Of a DNA stretch of 10,603 nucleotides, positions 1 through 6,154 are shown piece by piece. Origin of the DNA: Faecalibacterium prausnitzii (GTDB taxonomy: Bacteria; Bacillota; Clostridia; Oscillospirales; Ruminococcaceae). Numbering within the stretch: the stretch's first letter is position 1; each line of letters starts with the position of its first letter. The notes beneath the pieces were generated by a model that searched no databases, was not told where the DNA came from, and saw only the letters and a program-made list of their open reading frames with translations. Location of the stretch: NCBI GenBank assembly GCA_002313795.1, contig DCCL01000100.1, forward strand, positions 10,182 through 20,784. Reading direction: 5' to 3'. A program made the translations under genes and the position numbers.

Positions 1-780
1 TTCCTCTGCCTGCCGGATGCGGCTTCCAGAGAGGTCGTGCCTCTGCTCCGTCCGGACGTCAAGGTGCTGGACACCTCCACGGCCTTCCGGACAGATGCCG
101 CATGGGACTACGGTTTCCCGGAGCTGAAAGGCCAGAAGGAGAAGATCCAGAAGTCCTGCAGGGTGGCCGTGCCTGGCTGCTACGCCAGCGGATTCATCAG
201 CATTGCCCGGCCTCTGGTGGAGCTGGGCCTTGTCCCGGCGGAATACCCCTTCAGCTGCACCGGCATCTCCGGATACTCCGGCGGCGGCAAGAAGATGATC
301 GCCGAGTACGAGAGCCCCGACCGACCGGCCCACAGCAAGCTGGATGCACCCAAGAGCTACGGCCTGAATCTGGGCCATAAGCATCTGCCGGAGATGCAAA
401 AGATCAGCGGTCTGGCCCACACCCCTGCTTTCGTGCCGGTGGTGTGCGACTACTACAGCGGAATGCAGGTGCTGGTGCCCCTCGACCTCAAGCTGGCTGG
501 CACCAGCGCCGAGGCCGTGGCCGCAGGCATCGCAGAATATTACAAGGGCGGCGCGACGGTCTCCGTCCACGCACTCAATGAGCCGCTGCCTGAGAATGGG
601 CTCTATTCCAACGCCCTGTCCGGCAGCGACCGGATGGAGCTGTACATGACCGTCAATGCAGCGGGCGACCAGATGATGCTGGTGTCCCTGTTCGACAATC
701 TGGGCAAGGGCTCTTCCGGTGCTGCCATCCAGTGCATGAACCTGATGCTGGGTCTGGATGAGACCAAGGGACTCGAGTAA
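1..780 (+). CDS. argC: N-acetyl-gamma-glutamyl-phosphate reductase, 5' end missing
   Basis: This enzyme makes N-acetylglutamate semialdehyde from N-acetylglutamyl phosphate with NADPH, the third step of cytosolic arginine synthesis. The frame is open from base 1 to the TAA at 778-780 (259 codons), so the start and the Rossmann glycine motif lie outside the window. The visible part begins with FLCLPDAAS, which in the family lies roughly 60 residues into the protein. The catalytic cysteine is in VAVPGCYASGF (Cys codon 178-180), and the conserved HKHLPEM follows. PGCYASGF and the implied total length of about 320 residues fit the shorter, type 2 ArgC better than the 345-residue type 1. The gene is first in an argC-J-B-D-F cluster, 193 bp ahead of argJ. 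An internal ATG at 37 is not the real start, because the homology continues upstream of it. Confidence 0.95.
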   Translation, partial: FLCLPDAASREVVPLLRPDVKVLDTSTAFRTDAAWDYGFPELKGQKEKIQKSCRVAVPGCYASGFISIARPLVELGLVPAEYPFSCTGISGYSGGGKKMIAEYESPDRPAHSKLDAPKSYGLNLGHKHLPEMQKISGLAHTPAFVPVVCDYYSGMQVLVPLDLKLAGTSAEAVAAGIAEYYKGGATVSVHALNEPLPENGLYSNALSGSDRMELYMTVNAAGDQMMLVSLFDNLGKGSSGAAIQCMNLMLGLDETKGLE

Positions 781-798
781 AACTTCTTCTGGCAGTAC

Positions 799-865
799 GC
801 CCTCATCCGGCATTGCATCCGCAATGCCGCCTTCCCCCGTCTGAGGGAAGGCTTCCGGGGCGTAT
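799..865 (-). repeat. Tandem-hairpin intergenic repeat, copy 1 (inverted)
   Basis: Two perfect hairpins lie side by side: GGCATTGC (809-816) with GCAATGCC (821-828) around a 4-base loop, and GCCTTCCC (829-836) with GGGAAGGC (845-852) around an 8-base loop. Read on the minus strand, the order is CCTTCCC/GGGGGAAGG hairpin, second hairpin, then GATGAGGG. That is the same layout as the copies at 897-955 and 3135-3190, so I call it an inverted, diverged member of the same family. The outer stem-loop differs in sequence but keeps its pairing. Confidence 0.75.
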
Positions 866-896
866 AGTCTGATAACAGCAAGCGTGACCGGCAGAA

Positions 897-955
897 AAAA
901 GGCTTCCCCCAACCGGGGAAAGCTGCCGCCGCAGGCGGCTGATGAGGGTGCGCGG
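897..955 (+). repeat. Tandem-hairpin intergenic repeat, copy 2 (upstream of argJ)
   Basis: Hairpin 1 is GGCTTCCCC paired with GGGGAAAGC (about 901-923, one bulged base). Hairpin 2 is GCCGCC (925-930) paired with GGCGGC (934-939) around GCA. The tail is TGATGAGGG. About 60 bases align closely with 3135-3190 in the same orientation. The element ends about 20 bases before the argJ start and would be transcribed as part of the argC-argJ spacer. Confidence 0.8.
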
Positions 956-973
956 GATAACGGGGGAAAGAAA

Positions 974-2203
974 ATGCAGTATAAAGAAGTTGCGGGCGGC
1001 ATCTGCGCGCCCAAGGGTTTTGCAGCGGCCGGTGTCCATTGCGGCATCCGGGCCAATCACAGTGAAAAATACGATCTGGCACTCATCAAGGCGGATGTCC
1101 GCTGTGCTGCCGCCGGTGTCTACACCACCAACAAGGTCTGCGGCGCACCCATCAAAGTGGACCGCGCTCACCTGACCGACGGCTATGCACAGGCCATCGT
1201 GGTCAACAGCGGCAATGCCAACACCTGCGCCGCCAACGGTGTGGCACTGGCCGAAGAGTGCTGTGAGCTGGTGGGCAAGGCCCTGGATCTCGACCCGAAG
1301 GATGTTCTGCCCTCCTCTACCGGCGTCATCGGCCAGCCCATGGTCATCGACCCCTTTGCCCGGGGCATTCCTGCTGCCGCCGCAAAGCTGGCCGCTACGG
1401 CTCAGGGCAGCTCGGACGCCGCTACCGCCATCATGACCACCGACACCCACAAGAAGGAATACGCTATCCAGTTCGAGCTGGGGGGCAAGACCTGCACCGT
1501 GGGTGCTATCGGCAAGGGCAGCGGCATGATCGCTCCCAACATGGCCACCATGCTGGCGTTTTACACCACCGATGCCGCCGTCTCTCCGGCTCTGCTGGAA
1601 AAGGCCCTCAAGACCGTGGTGCCCGGCACCTACAACCAGATGAGCGTTGATCTGGACACGTCCACCAACGATACCCTCATCATCATGGCCTCCGGCCTTG
1701 CGGGCAATCCGGAGATCACCGAGGAGAATGCGGATTATGATGCCTTTGTGGCAGCGTTGACCGCCATCGCGGAGCATATGTGTGCCGAGCACGCCGGTGA
1801 CGGCGAGGGCGCTACCCACCTTATCACCTGTGAAGTCACCCACGCCCCCGACCTGAAGACGGCCCGTGCCGTCAGCCGCAGCGTGGTCTGCTCCAACCTG
1901 TTCAAAGCCGCTGTCTTTGGCAAGGATGCTAACTGGGGCCGCATCCTCTGCGCCATCGGCTACACCCCCGGCGATTTCTCCATCGATAAGGTCTGTGTCT
2001 GGCTGTCCAGCAAGGCCGGTGAGGTCTATGTCTGTGAGAATGCCGCCTACCACCCCTACAGCGAGGAGGAAGCCGCCAGGGTGCTGTCGGAGCACGATAT
2101 CCTCGTGAAGGTGGATATGGGCACCGGCAACGCCACCGCCAAGGCATGGGGCTGCGACCTGACTTACGATTACGTCAAGATCAACGGCGACTACCGCACC
2201 TGA
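974..2203 (+). CDS. argJ: Bifunctional ornithine acetyltransferase / N-acetylglutamate synthase
   Basis: ArgJ moves the acetyl group from N-acetylornithine to glutamate, releasing ornithine and recycling the acetyl group. Many homologs also use acetyl-CoA to make the first N-acetylglutamate. The product is 409 residues, the usual length. It opens with GGICAPKGF and carries the self-cleavage motif NMATML, in which the chain is cut before Thr192 (codon 1547-1549) and that Thr becomes the nucleophile. GKGSGMIAPN precedes it, and VFGKDANWGR is in the beta chain. I chose the ATG at 974 because the family's N-terminal motif starts there and a purine-rich GGGGGAAAG lies at 962-970. The same frame is open further upstream to an ATG at 884, but that stretch runs through the hairpin repeat. 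Whether the enzyme is mono- or bifunctional cannot be settled from sequence alone. Confidence 0.96.
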   Translation: MQYKEVAGGICAPKGFAAAGVHCGIRANHSEKYDLALIKADVRCAAAGVYTTNKVCGAPIKVDRAHLTDGYAQAIVVNSGNANTCAANGVALAEECCELVGKALDLDPKDVLPSSTGVIGQPMVIDPFARGIPAAAAKLAATAQGSSDAATAIMTTDTHKKEYAIQFELGGKTCTVGAIGKGSGMIAPNMATMLAFYTTDAAVSPALLEKALKTVVPGTYNQMSVDLDTSTNDTLIIMASGLAGNPEITEENADYDAFVAALTAIAEHMCAEHAGDGEGATHLITCEVTHAPDLKTARAVSRSVVCSNLFKAAVFGKDANWGRILCAIGYTPGDFSIDKVCVWLSSKAGEVYVCENAAYHPYSEEEAARVLSEHDILVKVDMGTGNATAKAWGCDLTYDYVKINGDYRT

Positions 2204-2241
2204 GAACGGGCCGTCAAATGGGAAAGTGAGAAAAGCGTTTT

Positions 2242-3096
2242 ATGAAAAATGAAGAAATGGCCCTCCTCTTCTCGGAGGCGACCCCCTACATCCAGAAATA
2301 CCACGGTAAGACCATGGTCATCAAATACGGCGGCAACGCCATGATCAACGAGACCCTGAAGAACGCGGTCATGAACGACCTCGTCACCCTCACCCTGCTG
2401 GGCGTGCGGGTGGTGCTGGTGCACGGCGGCGGCCCGGCCATCAATGAGATGCTCAAGAAGGTGGGCGTGGAGAGCCACTTCAACAACGGCCTCCGCGTTA
2501 CCGACGACGCCACCATGGAGATCGTCCAGCAGGTGCTGGCCGGCAAGGTGAACAAAGATCTGGTGGCAAAGCTGCGGGGCCGCGGCGTGGGCCTCTGCGG
2601 CATGGACGGCCAGATGCTCCGCTGCACCGAGCTTGACCCCCAGCTGGGCCATGTGGGCGAGATCGTCCGGGTAGACCCCACCCTGATCTCCAGTCTGCTG
2701 GACGGCGGGTTCATCCCGGTCATCGCAACGGTGGGCATGGACGATCTGGGTCAGGCTTACAATGTCAACGCGGACACCGCTGCGGCGCAGATCGCCATCG
2801 CCCTCAAGGCCGAGAAGCTGGTCTCCATGACCGACATTGCCGGTCTGCTGCGGGATAAGGACGATGAGACCACCCTCATCCCCGAGGTGGAAGTCTCCGA
2901 GATCGAGGGCTACAAGTCCGCCGGCATCATCGCAGGCGGCATGATCCCCAAGATCGGCGGCATGGCCGATGCCATCTATCAGGGCGTCCACGAGGCTGTC
3001 ATCATCGATGGCCGTGTGCCTCACTCCATCCTGCTGGAGCTGTTCTCCGATCGTGGTTCCGGCACCCGCTTCTACCGCCGCAGCCACCATGAATAA
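2242..3096 (+). CDS. argB: Acetylglutamate kinase
   Basis: ArgB phosphorylates N-acetylglutamate with ATP, the second and usually arginine-controlled step of the pathway. The product is 284 residues of the amino-acid kinase fold. It shows IKYGGNAM (Lys28, phosphate binding), VLVHGGGPAIN (HGGG at 61-64), NGLRVTD, the substrate-binding NVNADTAAAQ (174-183), DIAGLL and GGMIPKI (Lys237). About 25 residues precede the first beta strand and include SEATPYIQKYHGKT. This matches the N-terminal helix of hexameric, arginine-inhibited kinases such as that of Pseudomonas aeruginosa and is absent from the E. coli enzyme. I therefore infer feedback inhibition by arginine, which also fits the acetyl-recycling ArgJ next to it. 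The gene starts 38 bases after argJ with only a weak purine-rich ribosome site (about 2220-2230), so coupling to argJ is likely. Confidence 0.96.
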   Translation: MKNEEMALLFSEATPYIQKYHGKTMVIKYGGNAMINETLKNAVMNDLVTLTLLGVRVVLVHGGGPAINEMLKKVGVESHFNNGLRVTDDATMEIVQQVLAGKVNKDLVAKLRGRGVGLCGMDGQMLRCTELDPQLGHVGEIVRVDPTLISSLLDGGFIPVIATVGMDDLGQAYNVNADTAAAQIAIALKAEKLVSMTDIAGLLRDKDDETTLIPEVEVSEIEGYKSAGIIAGGMIPKIGGMADAIYQGVHEAVIIDGRVPHSILLELFSDRGSGTRFYRRSHHE

Positions 3097-3099
3097 GGA

Positions 3100-3128
3100 T
3101 TGCGGAAAACGCCAAGAGACGATATAAT
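3100..3128 (+). promoter_or_regulatory. Sigma-A-type promoter ahead of argD
   Basis: A -35 box TTGCGG (3100-3105) and a consensus -10 box TATAAT (3123-3128) are separated by exactly 17 bases. They begin 4 bases after the argB stop. Transcription would start near 3135, so the leader would run through the hairpin repeat to the argD ribosome site. The call rests on sequence match only. Confidence 0.6.
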
Positions 3129-3134
3129 AAGCGC

Positions 3135-3190
3135 AAAGGCTTTCCCCGGACGGGGGAAAGCTGTCGCCGCAGGCGGCTGGTGAGGGCGCA
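3135..3190 (+). repeat. Tandem-hairpin intergenic repeat, copy 3 (upstream of argD)
   Basis: Hairpin 1 is GCTTTCCCC (3139-3147) perfectly paired with GGGGAAAGC (3153-3161). Hairpin 2 is GTCGCC (3163-3168) with GGCGGC (3172-3177). Compared with copy 2, hairpin 2 has a C-to-T change that turns a G-C pair into a G-U pair, and hairpin 1 has an extra T that removes the bulge, so pairing is kept. The tail is GGTGAGGG. A further short hairpin follows at 3211-3236 (CAAACGC with GCGTTTG), with the family's end motif CCCTCATCCGG in its loop. Confidence 0.8.
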
Positions 3191-3261
3191 GGAAAGCAGC
3201 AATTTTGCGGCAAACGCCCCTCATCCGGCGCGTTTGTGACATCCGTGTGCTATCAAATAGT

Positions 3262-3267
3262 AGGAGG
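3262..3267 (+). promoter_or_regulatory. Ribosome binding site that fixes the argD start
   Basis: A full AGGAGG lies 6 bases before the ATG at 3274. It is the strongest ribosome site in the operon and rules out the upstream in-frame start at 3205, which would be inside the repeat. Confidence 0.85.
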
Positions 3268-3273
3268 TACACT

Positions 3274-4479
3274 ATGGATTCCGAAAAAGTCATCAAGCGG
3301 GACAACGAATATGTCCTGCACACCTACGGCCGCAACCCCATCGTGCTGGAAAAGGGCCACGGCCTTTATGCGGAGGGCCCCGAGGGCCAGAAATACATCG
3401 ATTTCACCAGCGGCATCGGCGTCAACAGTCTGGGCTACTGCGATATGACCTGGGCTGAGGCCGTGTCCGACCAGGCTCACAAGCTTCAGCACGCCTCCAA
3501 CCTCTACTACACCGCCCCCTGCGGCAAGCTGGCCAAGAAGCTCTGCAAGCGCACCGGCATGAGCAAGGTGTTCTTCGGCAACTCCGGTGCCGAGGCCAAC
3601 GAGGGCGCCATCAAGGCCGCCCGCAAATACAGCTTTGACAAATACGGGGATGACCGCTACGACGTCATCACGCTGGTCAACAGCTTCCATGGCCGCACCA
3701 TCGCCACCCTGACCGCCACCGGTCAGGAGGTGTTCCACAACTACTTCGGCCCCTTCAACGAGGGCTTCCGGTACGTCAAGGCCGGGGACATCAACGCCCT
3801 GACCGAGATGGTGGACCGCCACACCTGCGCCGTCATGCTGGAGCTGATCCAGGGCGAGGGCGGCGTCGTGGCGCTGGACTCCGAGTATGTGCAGGCCGTC
3901 CGCGACCTCTGCGACGAAAAGGATCTGGTCCTCATCGTGGACGAGGTGCAGACCGGCGTAGGCCGCACCGGCACCTTCCTCTGCTGTGAGCACTACAACC
4001 TCCAGCCCGATATCGTGACGCTGGCCAAGGGTCTGGGCGGCGGTCTGCCCATCGGTGCCGTCCTGATGAACGAGAAGATCGCTGCAGGCATGGGCCCCGG
4101 CAGCCACGGCTCCACCTTCGGCGGCAACCCGGTGGTCTGCGCCGGTGCCAATGTGGTCATGGATCGTCTGGACGCCAGCTTCCTTGCCAGTGTCAATGAC
4201 CGCGCCGTGCAGCTGCGCACCGGTCTGGAAAAGCTGCCCCGGGTCAAGAGCATCTCGGGCATCGGCCTGATGGTGGGCATTGAGTTTCTGGAGGGCATCC
4301 GGGCCGCTGACGTGCTGGCCGCCTGCCGCGAAAAGGGCCTGCTGGTGCTCACCGCCAAGACCCGCCTCCGCCTGCTGCCGCCCCTGACCCTCACCGCCCA
4401 CGACGTGGACATGGCACTGGACATTCTGGGCCGTGTTCTGGCTGAGATGGACCCCAGCAAAACGGAGGGGCAGGCATGA
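3274..4479 (+). CDS. argD: Acetylornithine aminotransferase
   Basis: ArgD is a PLP enzyme that makes N-acetylornithine from N-acetylglutamate semialdehyde, with glutamate as amino donor. The product is 401 residues of class III aminotransferase type. Visible landmarks are IDFTSGIGVNSLGY near the N-terminus, FFGNSGAEANEGAIKAAR (phosphate-binding loop), NSFHGRT, LELIQGEGG, LIVDEVQTGVGRTG (Asp223 for the PLP ring nitrogen), and TLAKGLGGGLPIGA with the Schiff-base Lys252. GSHGSTFGGNP follows, all as expected for ArgD rather than for GABA or ornithine transaminases. Context settles the choice further. The ATG at 3274 follows AGGAGG. The stop overlaps the argF start as ATGA, which suggests translational coupling. 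Some ArgD enzymes also serve in lysine synthesis; nothing here tests that. Confidence 0.96.
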   Translation: MDSEKVIKRDNEYVLHTYGRNPIVLEKGHGLYAEGPEGQKYIDFTSGIGVNSLGYCDMTWAEAVSDQAHKLQHASNLYYTAPCGKLAKKLCKRTGMSKVFFGNSGAEANEGAIKAARKYSFDKYGDDRYDVITLVNSFHGRTIATLTATGQEVFHNYFGPFNEGFRYVKAGDINALTEMVDRHTCAVMLELIQGEGGVVALDSEYVQAVRDLCDEKDLVLIVDEVQTGVGRTGTFLCCEHYNLQPDIVTLAKGLGGGLPIGAVLMNEKIAAGMGPGSHGSTFGGNPVVCAGANVVMDRLDASFLASVNDRAVQLRTGLEKLPRVKSISGIGLMVGIEFLEGIRAADVLAACREKGLLVLTAKTRLRLLPPLTLTAHDVDMALDILGRVLAEMDPSKTEGQA

Positions 4480-5393
4480 AGCATCTGCTGAAGATGAGCG
4501 ACCTGACCTCTGCTGAGGTGGCCCACATTCTGGATGTGGCCGATGCGCTGAAAGCGCAGCAGAAAGCCGGGGGCACCGACCCTCTGCTGAAGGGGAAGAG
4601 CGTCGCCCTGATGTTCTCCAAGAGTTCCACCCGCACCCGCACCAGCTTTGAGGTGGGCGTCTACCAGCTGGGCGGACTGGGCAATTATATGAATGCGGCC
4701 ACCGAACTGCAGGCCGGCCGGGGCGAGCCCCTGAAGGACACCGCCCGTGTTCTGGGCCGCTACTACGACTGTGTGGTGTGGCGCACCTACCGCCAGCGGG
4801 ACCTGGAAGAGCTTGCCGAATACGCCGGAGTGCCTGTCATCAACGGCATGACCGATTATGCTCACCCCTGTCAGGTGCTGGCCGACCTCATGACCATCCG
4901 GGAGCGCCGGGGCGCTCTGGCCGGGCAGAAACTCTGCTTTGTGGGTGACGGCAGCAGCATGGCCAACAGCCTCATCGTGGGCGGTCTGCTGGCCGGAATG
5001 AAGGTGGACTGCGTTTGTCCCCACGGCTACCGCCCGGCGGCGGATGTGCTGATGTTCGCCCACAAATATGGCAGTGCTTTCCGCCTGCTGGAAGACCCCG
5101 CCGAGGGTGTGAAAGACGCCGACGTGGTGGTGACAGCCATCTGGAACACCACGGCTCCCGGCACCGTCGAGAGCGAGACCCGTCTGCGGGACTTTGCAGG
5201 CTTCCAGCTCACCAGCAGCCTCCTGAGCGGCGCAAAGCCGGACTGCATGGTGCTCCACTGCCTGCCCGCCCACCGGGGCGAGGAGATCTCCACCGCCGTC
5301 TTTGAGACTCATGCGGACGAGATCTTCACCGAGGCTGAGAACCGCCTCCACGTGCAGAAAGCCGTGCTGGCCGTCCTGCTGGCCGGAAAATAA
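4476..5393 (+). CDS. argF: Ornithine carbamoyltransferase
   Basis: ArgF joins ornithine and carbamoyl phosphate to give citrulline. The product is 305 residues, the normal length. The carbamoyl-phosphate loop is SSTRTRTSFE (Ser51-Thr52-Arg53-Thr54-Arg55), HPCQ is at 130-133, and the ornithine-side HCLP motif is at 261-264 in VLHCLPAHRGEEI. GDGSSMANSL matches the family's GDGNN-type loop. The HCLP and ornithine-type motifs separate it from aspartate carbamoyltransferase. The start is the ATG at 4476, overlapping the argD stop, with GGAGG at 4464-4468. This is the last gene of the operon. The 11 bases after its stop lead into what was the operon terminator, now split by an insertion sequence. 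argG, argH and the carbamoyl-phosphate synthase genes are not in the window. It could equally be called argI; the biochemical role is the same. Confidence 0.95.
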   Translation: MKHLLKMSDLTSAEVAHILDVADALKAQQKAGGTDPLLKGKSVALMFSKSSTRTRTSFEVGVYQLGGLGNYMNAATELQAGRGEPLKDTARVLGRYYDCVVWRTYRQRDLEELAEYAGVPVINGMTDYAHPCQVLADLMTIRERRGALAGQKLCFVGDGSSMANSLIVGGLLAGMKVDCVCPHGYRPAADVLMFAHKYGSAFRLLEDPAEGVKDADVVVTAIWNTTAPGTVESETRLRDFAGFQLTSSLLSGAKPDCMVLHCLPAHRGEEISTAVFETHADEIFTEAENRLHVQKAVLAVLLAGK

Positions 5394-5403
5394 AATATAA
5401 CGC

Positions 5404-5422
5404 AAAAAACGCAGCGCTTCCC
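5404..5422 (+). terminator. Left half of the arg operon terminator, split by the IS
   Basis: AAAAAACGCAGCG (5404-5416) followed by CTTCCC has no pairing partner nearby. Its partner is at 7026-7043 on the far side of the insertion sequence: CGCTGCGTTTT (7033-7043) pairs with AAAACGCAGCG (5406-5416). The last three bases, CCC, are one copy of the target duplication. On the minus strand the A-run would be a T-run, so the intact terminator probably worked in both directions. Confidence 0.85.
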
Positions 5423-5430
5423 TGATATGT

Positions 5431-5581
5431 GGGGCTGTTGCAAAATAAAAATGCAATAGCAACTTGCACAAGGAAATAGTGCAAAAACAGAAATCCGGAA
5501 CCCTTTTTGAGCCGTTTGGGCCCTGAAAAGGTTCCGGGTTTTATGCATAATTTTTTCAGAGAGCTATTTTGCAACAGTCCC
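5431..5581. repeat. MITE-like 151-bp element with IS6-type terminal inverted repeats
   Basis: GGGGCTGTTGCAAAATA (5431-5447) is repeated in inverted form as TATTTTGCAACAGTCCC (5565-5581), 16 of 17 bases matching. The core CTGTTGCAAA is the hallmark of IS6-family ends (IS26, IS257 and IS1216 type). Between the ends there is no coding sequence, only two further hairpins: TTGCAC (5464-5469) with GTGCAA (5479-5484), and a strong one at 5491-5541. I see no 8-bp target duplication (TGATATGT on the left, ATTTTTAT on the right), so either it has been lost or the insertion caused a deletion. It lies within the left end of the IS3 element, 6 bases before orfA. Confidence 0.65.
5491..5544 (+). terminator. 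Terminator-like hairpin inside the nested element
   Basis: CCGGAACC (5495-5502) pairs with GGTTCCGG (5530-5537). The stem can extend outward by about 4 pairs (one G-U) and inward by TTTT/AAAA past a bulge, and is followed by GTTTTATG. It would meet any transcript arriving from argF. It could act as a substitute for the broken operon terminator, or shield the transposase from read-through. The T-tail is short, so function is uncertain. Confidence 0.45.
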
Positions 5582-5587
5582 ATTTTT

Positions 5588-6154
5588 ATGCGCTACAGTT
5601 ATGAGTACAAAAAGATGTGTGTTGAAATGTACCGACAAGGGAAATGGCCGGAAACACCTGACGGAGTAAGGACAGATCGATTTCATCATGCAGTTGTTGA
5701 ATGGCATCGGCTGGAAAAAGCTTGCGGCCCAGAAGCACTACAACATAAAAATCATAACAAAGTATGGACTGCAGAAGAAAAATACGAATCAGTCGCAAAC
5801 GTGTTGGCTGGCGCATCAATTACGGAAACAGCAGTAACAGCAGGAATCAATAAGGGGCTCTTGTATCAATGGGTCAGATGCTATAAAATGAAAGGGTATC
5901 AAGGACTGGCCGCACAGAGAAAAGGAAGGCCACCTAAGGAGCCTGACATGAAGAAGCAAATAGAAGAGCCAGCAGAACTGACCCCATCTGAACGAGAAGA
6001 GATGATTCGGCTCAGAGCAGAAAACGAGCGTCTGAGAGCGGAGAATGCAGTAATAAAAAAAGAAATTGCCTTGAGAGAAGAGAGACGTGCAGCGCAACTC
6101 AAGGCGAAAAAGCTGCGATCGTCCAGGAACTCCGCGAAGAAGGATACCGACTGA
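5588..6154 (+). CDS. IS3-family transposase OrfA (DNA-binding subunit)
   Basis: OrfA of IS3 elements binds the IS ends and acts as a regulator; joined to OrfB by frameshifting it gives the active transposase. The product is 188 residues. MRYSYEYKKMCVEMYRQGK at the N-terminus is the typical IS150-group opening. A first HTH is followed by a second (about WTAEEKYESVANVL to YQWVRCYK), a basic RKGRPPK segment, and a leucine-zipper stretch with repeated LRAEN units. I place the start at the ATG at 5588 because family similarity begins there. However, only ATTTTT separates it from the nested element's inverted repeat, and no ribosome site is visible. An in-frame ATG at 5543 and a TTG at 5507, both inside the nested element, could give an N-terminally extended product. 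The reading frame continues past the frameshift site to the TGA at 6152-6154. Confidence 0.85.
   Translation: MRYSYEYKKMCVEMYRQGKWPETPDGVRTDRFHHAVVEWHRLEKACGPEALQHKNHNKVWTAEEKYESVANVLAGASITETAVTAGINKGLLYQWVRCYKMKGYQGLAAQRKGRPPKEPDMKKQIEEPAELTPSEREEMIRLRAENERLRAENAVIKKEIALREERRAAQLKAKKLRSSRNSAKKDTD
6040..6105 (+). promoter_or_regulatory. Programmed -1 ribosomal frameshift signal
   Basis: The slippery heptamer A AAA AAA is at 6055-6061, in the right phase of the orfA frame (codons ATA AAA AAA GAA). A GGAG stimulator lies at 6040-6043, about 11 bases upstream. After a 6-base spacer, GCCTTGAG (6068-6075) pairs perfectly with CTCAAGGC (6098-6105). After slippage the orfB frame is open from 6061 to 6972. 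This is the standard IS3-family arrangement and would yield an OrfAB fusion of about 461 residues. Confidence 0.8.

Noticed and set aside
884..973. Upstream extension of argJ to an ATG at 884
   Set aside because: The added 30 codons run through the intergenic hairpin repeat, and family similarity starts at the ATG at 974.
803..2095. Long minus-strand open frame opposite argJ (430 codons), and similar ones opposite argB, argD and argF (2191-3213, 3253-4401, 3993-5471)
   Set aside because: They are mirror frames of GC-rich coding sequence. Their translations are low-complexity Gly/Ala/His-rich and match no family, while the + strand frames carry complete arg motifs.
799..3236. CRISPR-like array from the repeated hairpin sequences
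   Set aside because: The copies are few, far apart, in both orientations, and without regular spacers or cas genes.
3205..3273. Upstream extension of argD to 3205
   Set aside because: It reads through the hairpin region and would place the AGGAGG inside the gene; the ATG at 3274 is correctly spaced from it.
3097..3273. ArgR operator (ARG box) in the argB-argD gap or the argC-argJ gap
   Set aside because: I found no convincing AT-rich palindrome of that type. The main operon promoter upstream of argC is outside the window.
5507..5587. N-terminal extension of orfA to the TTG at 5507
   Set aside because: The extension lies within the palindromic nested element and family similarity begins at 5588. 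It is kept only as a possible alternative start.
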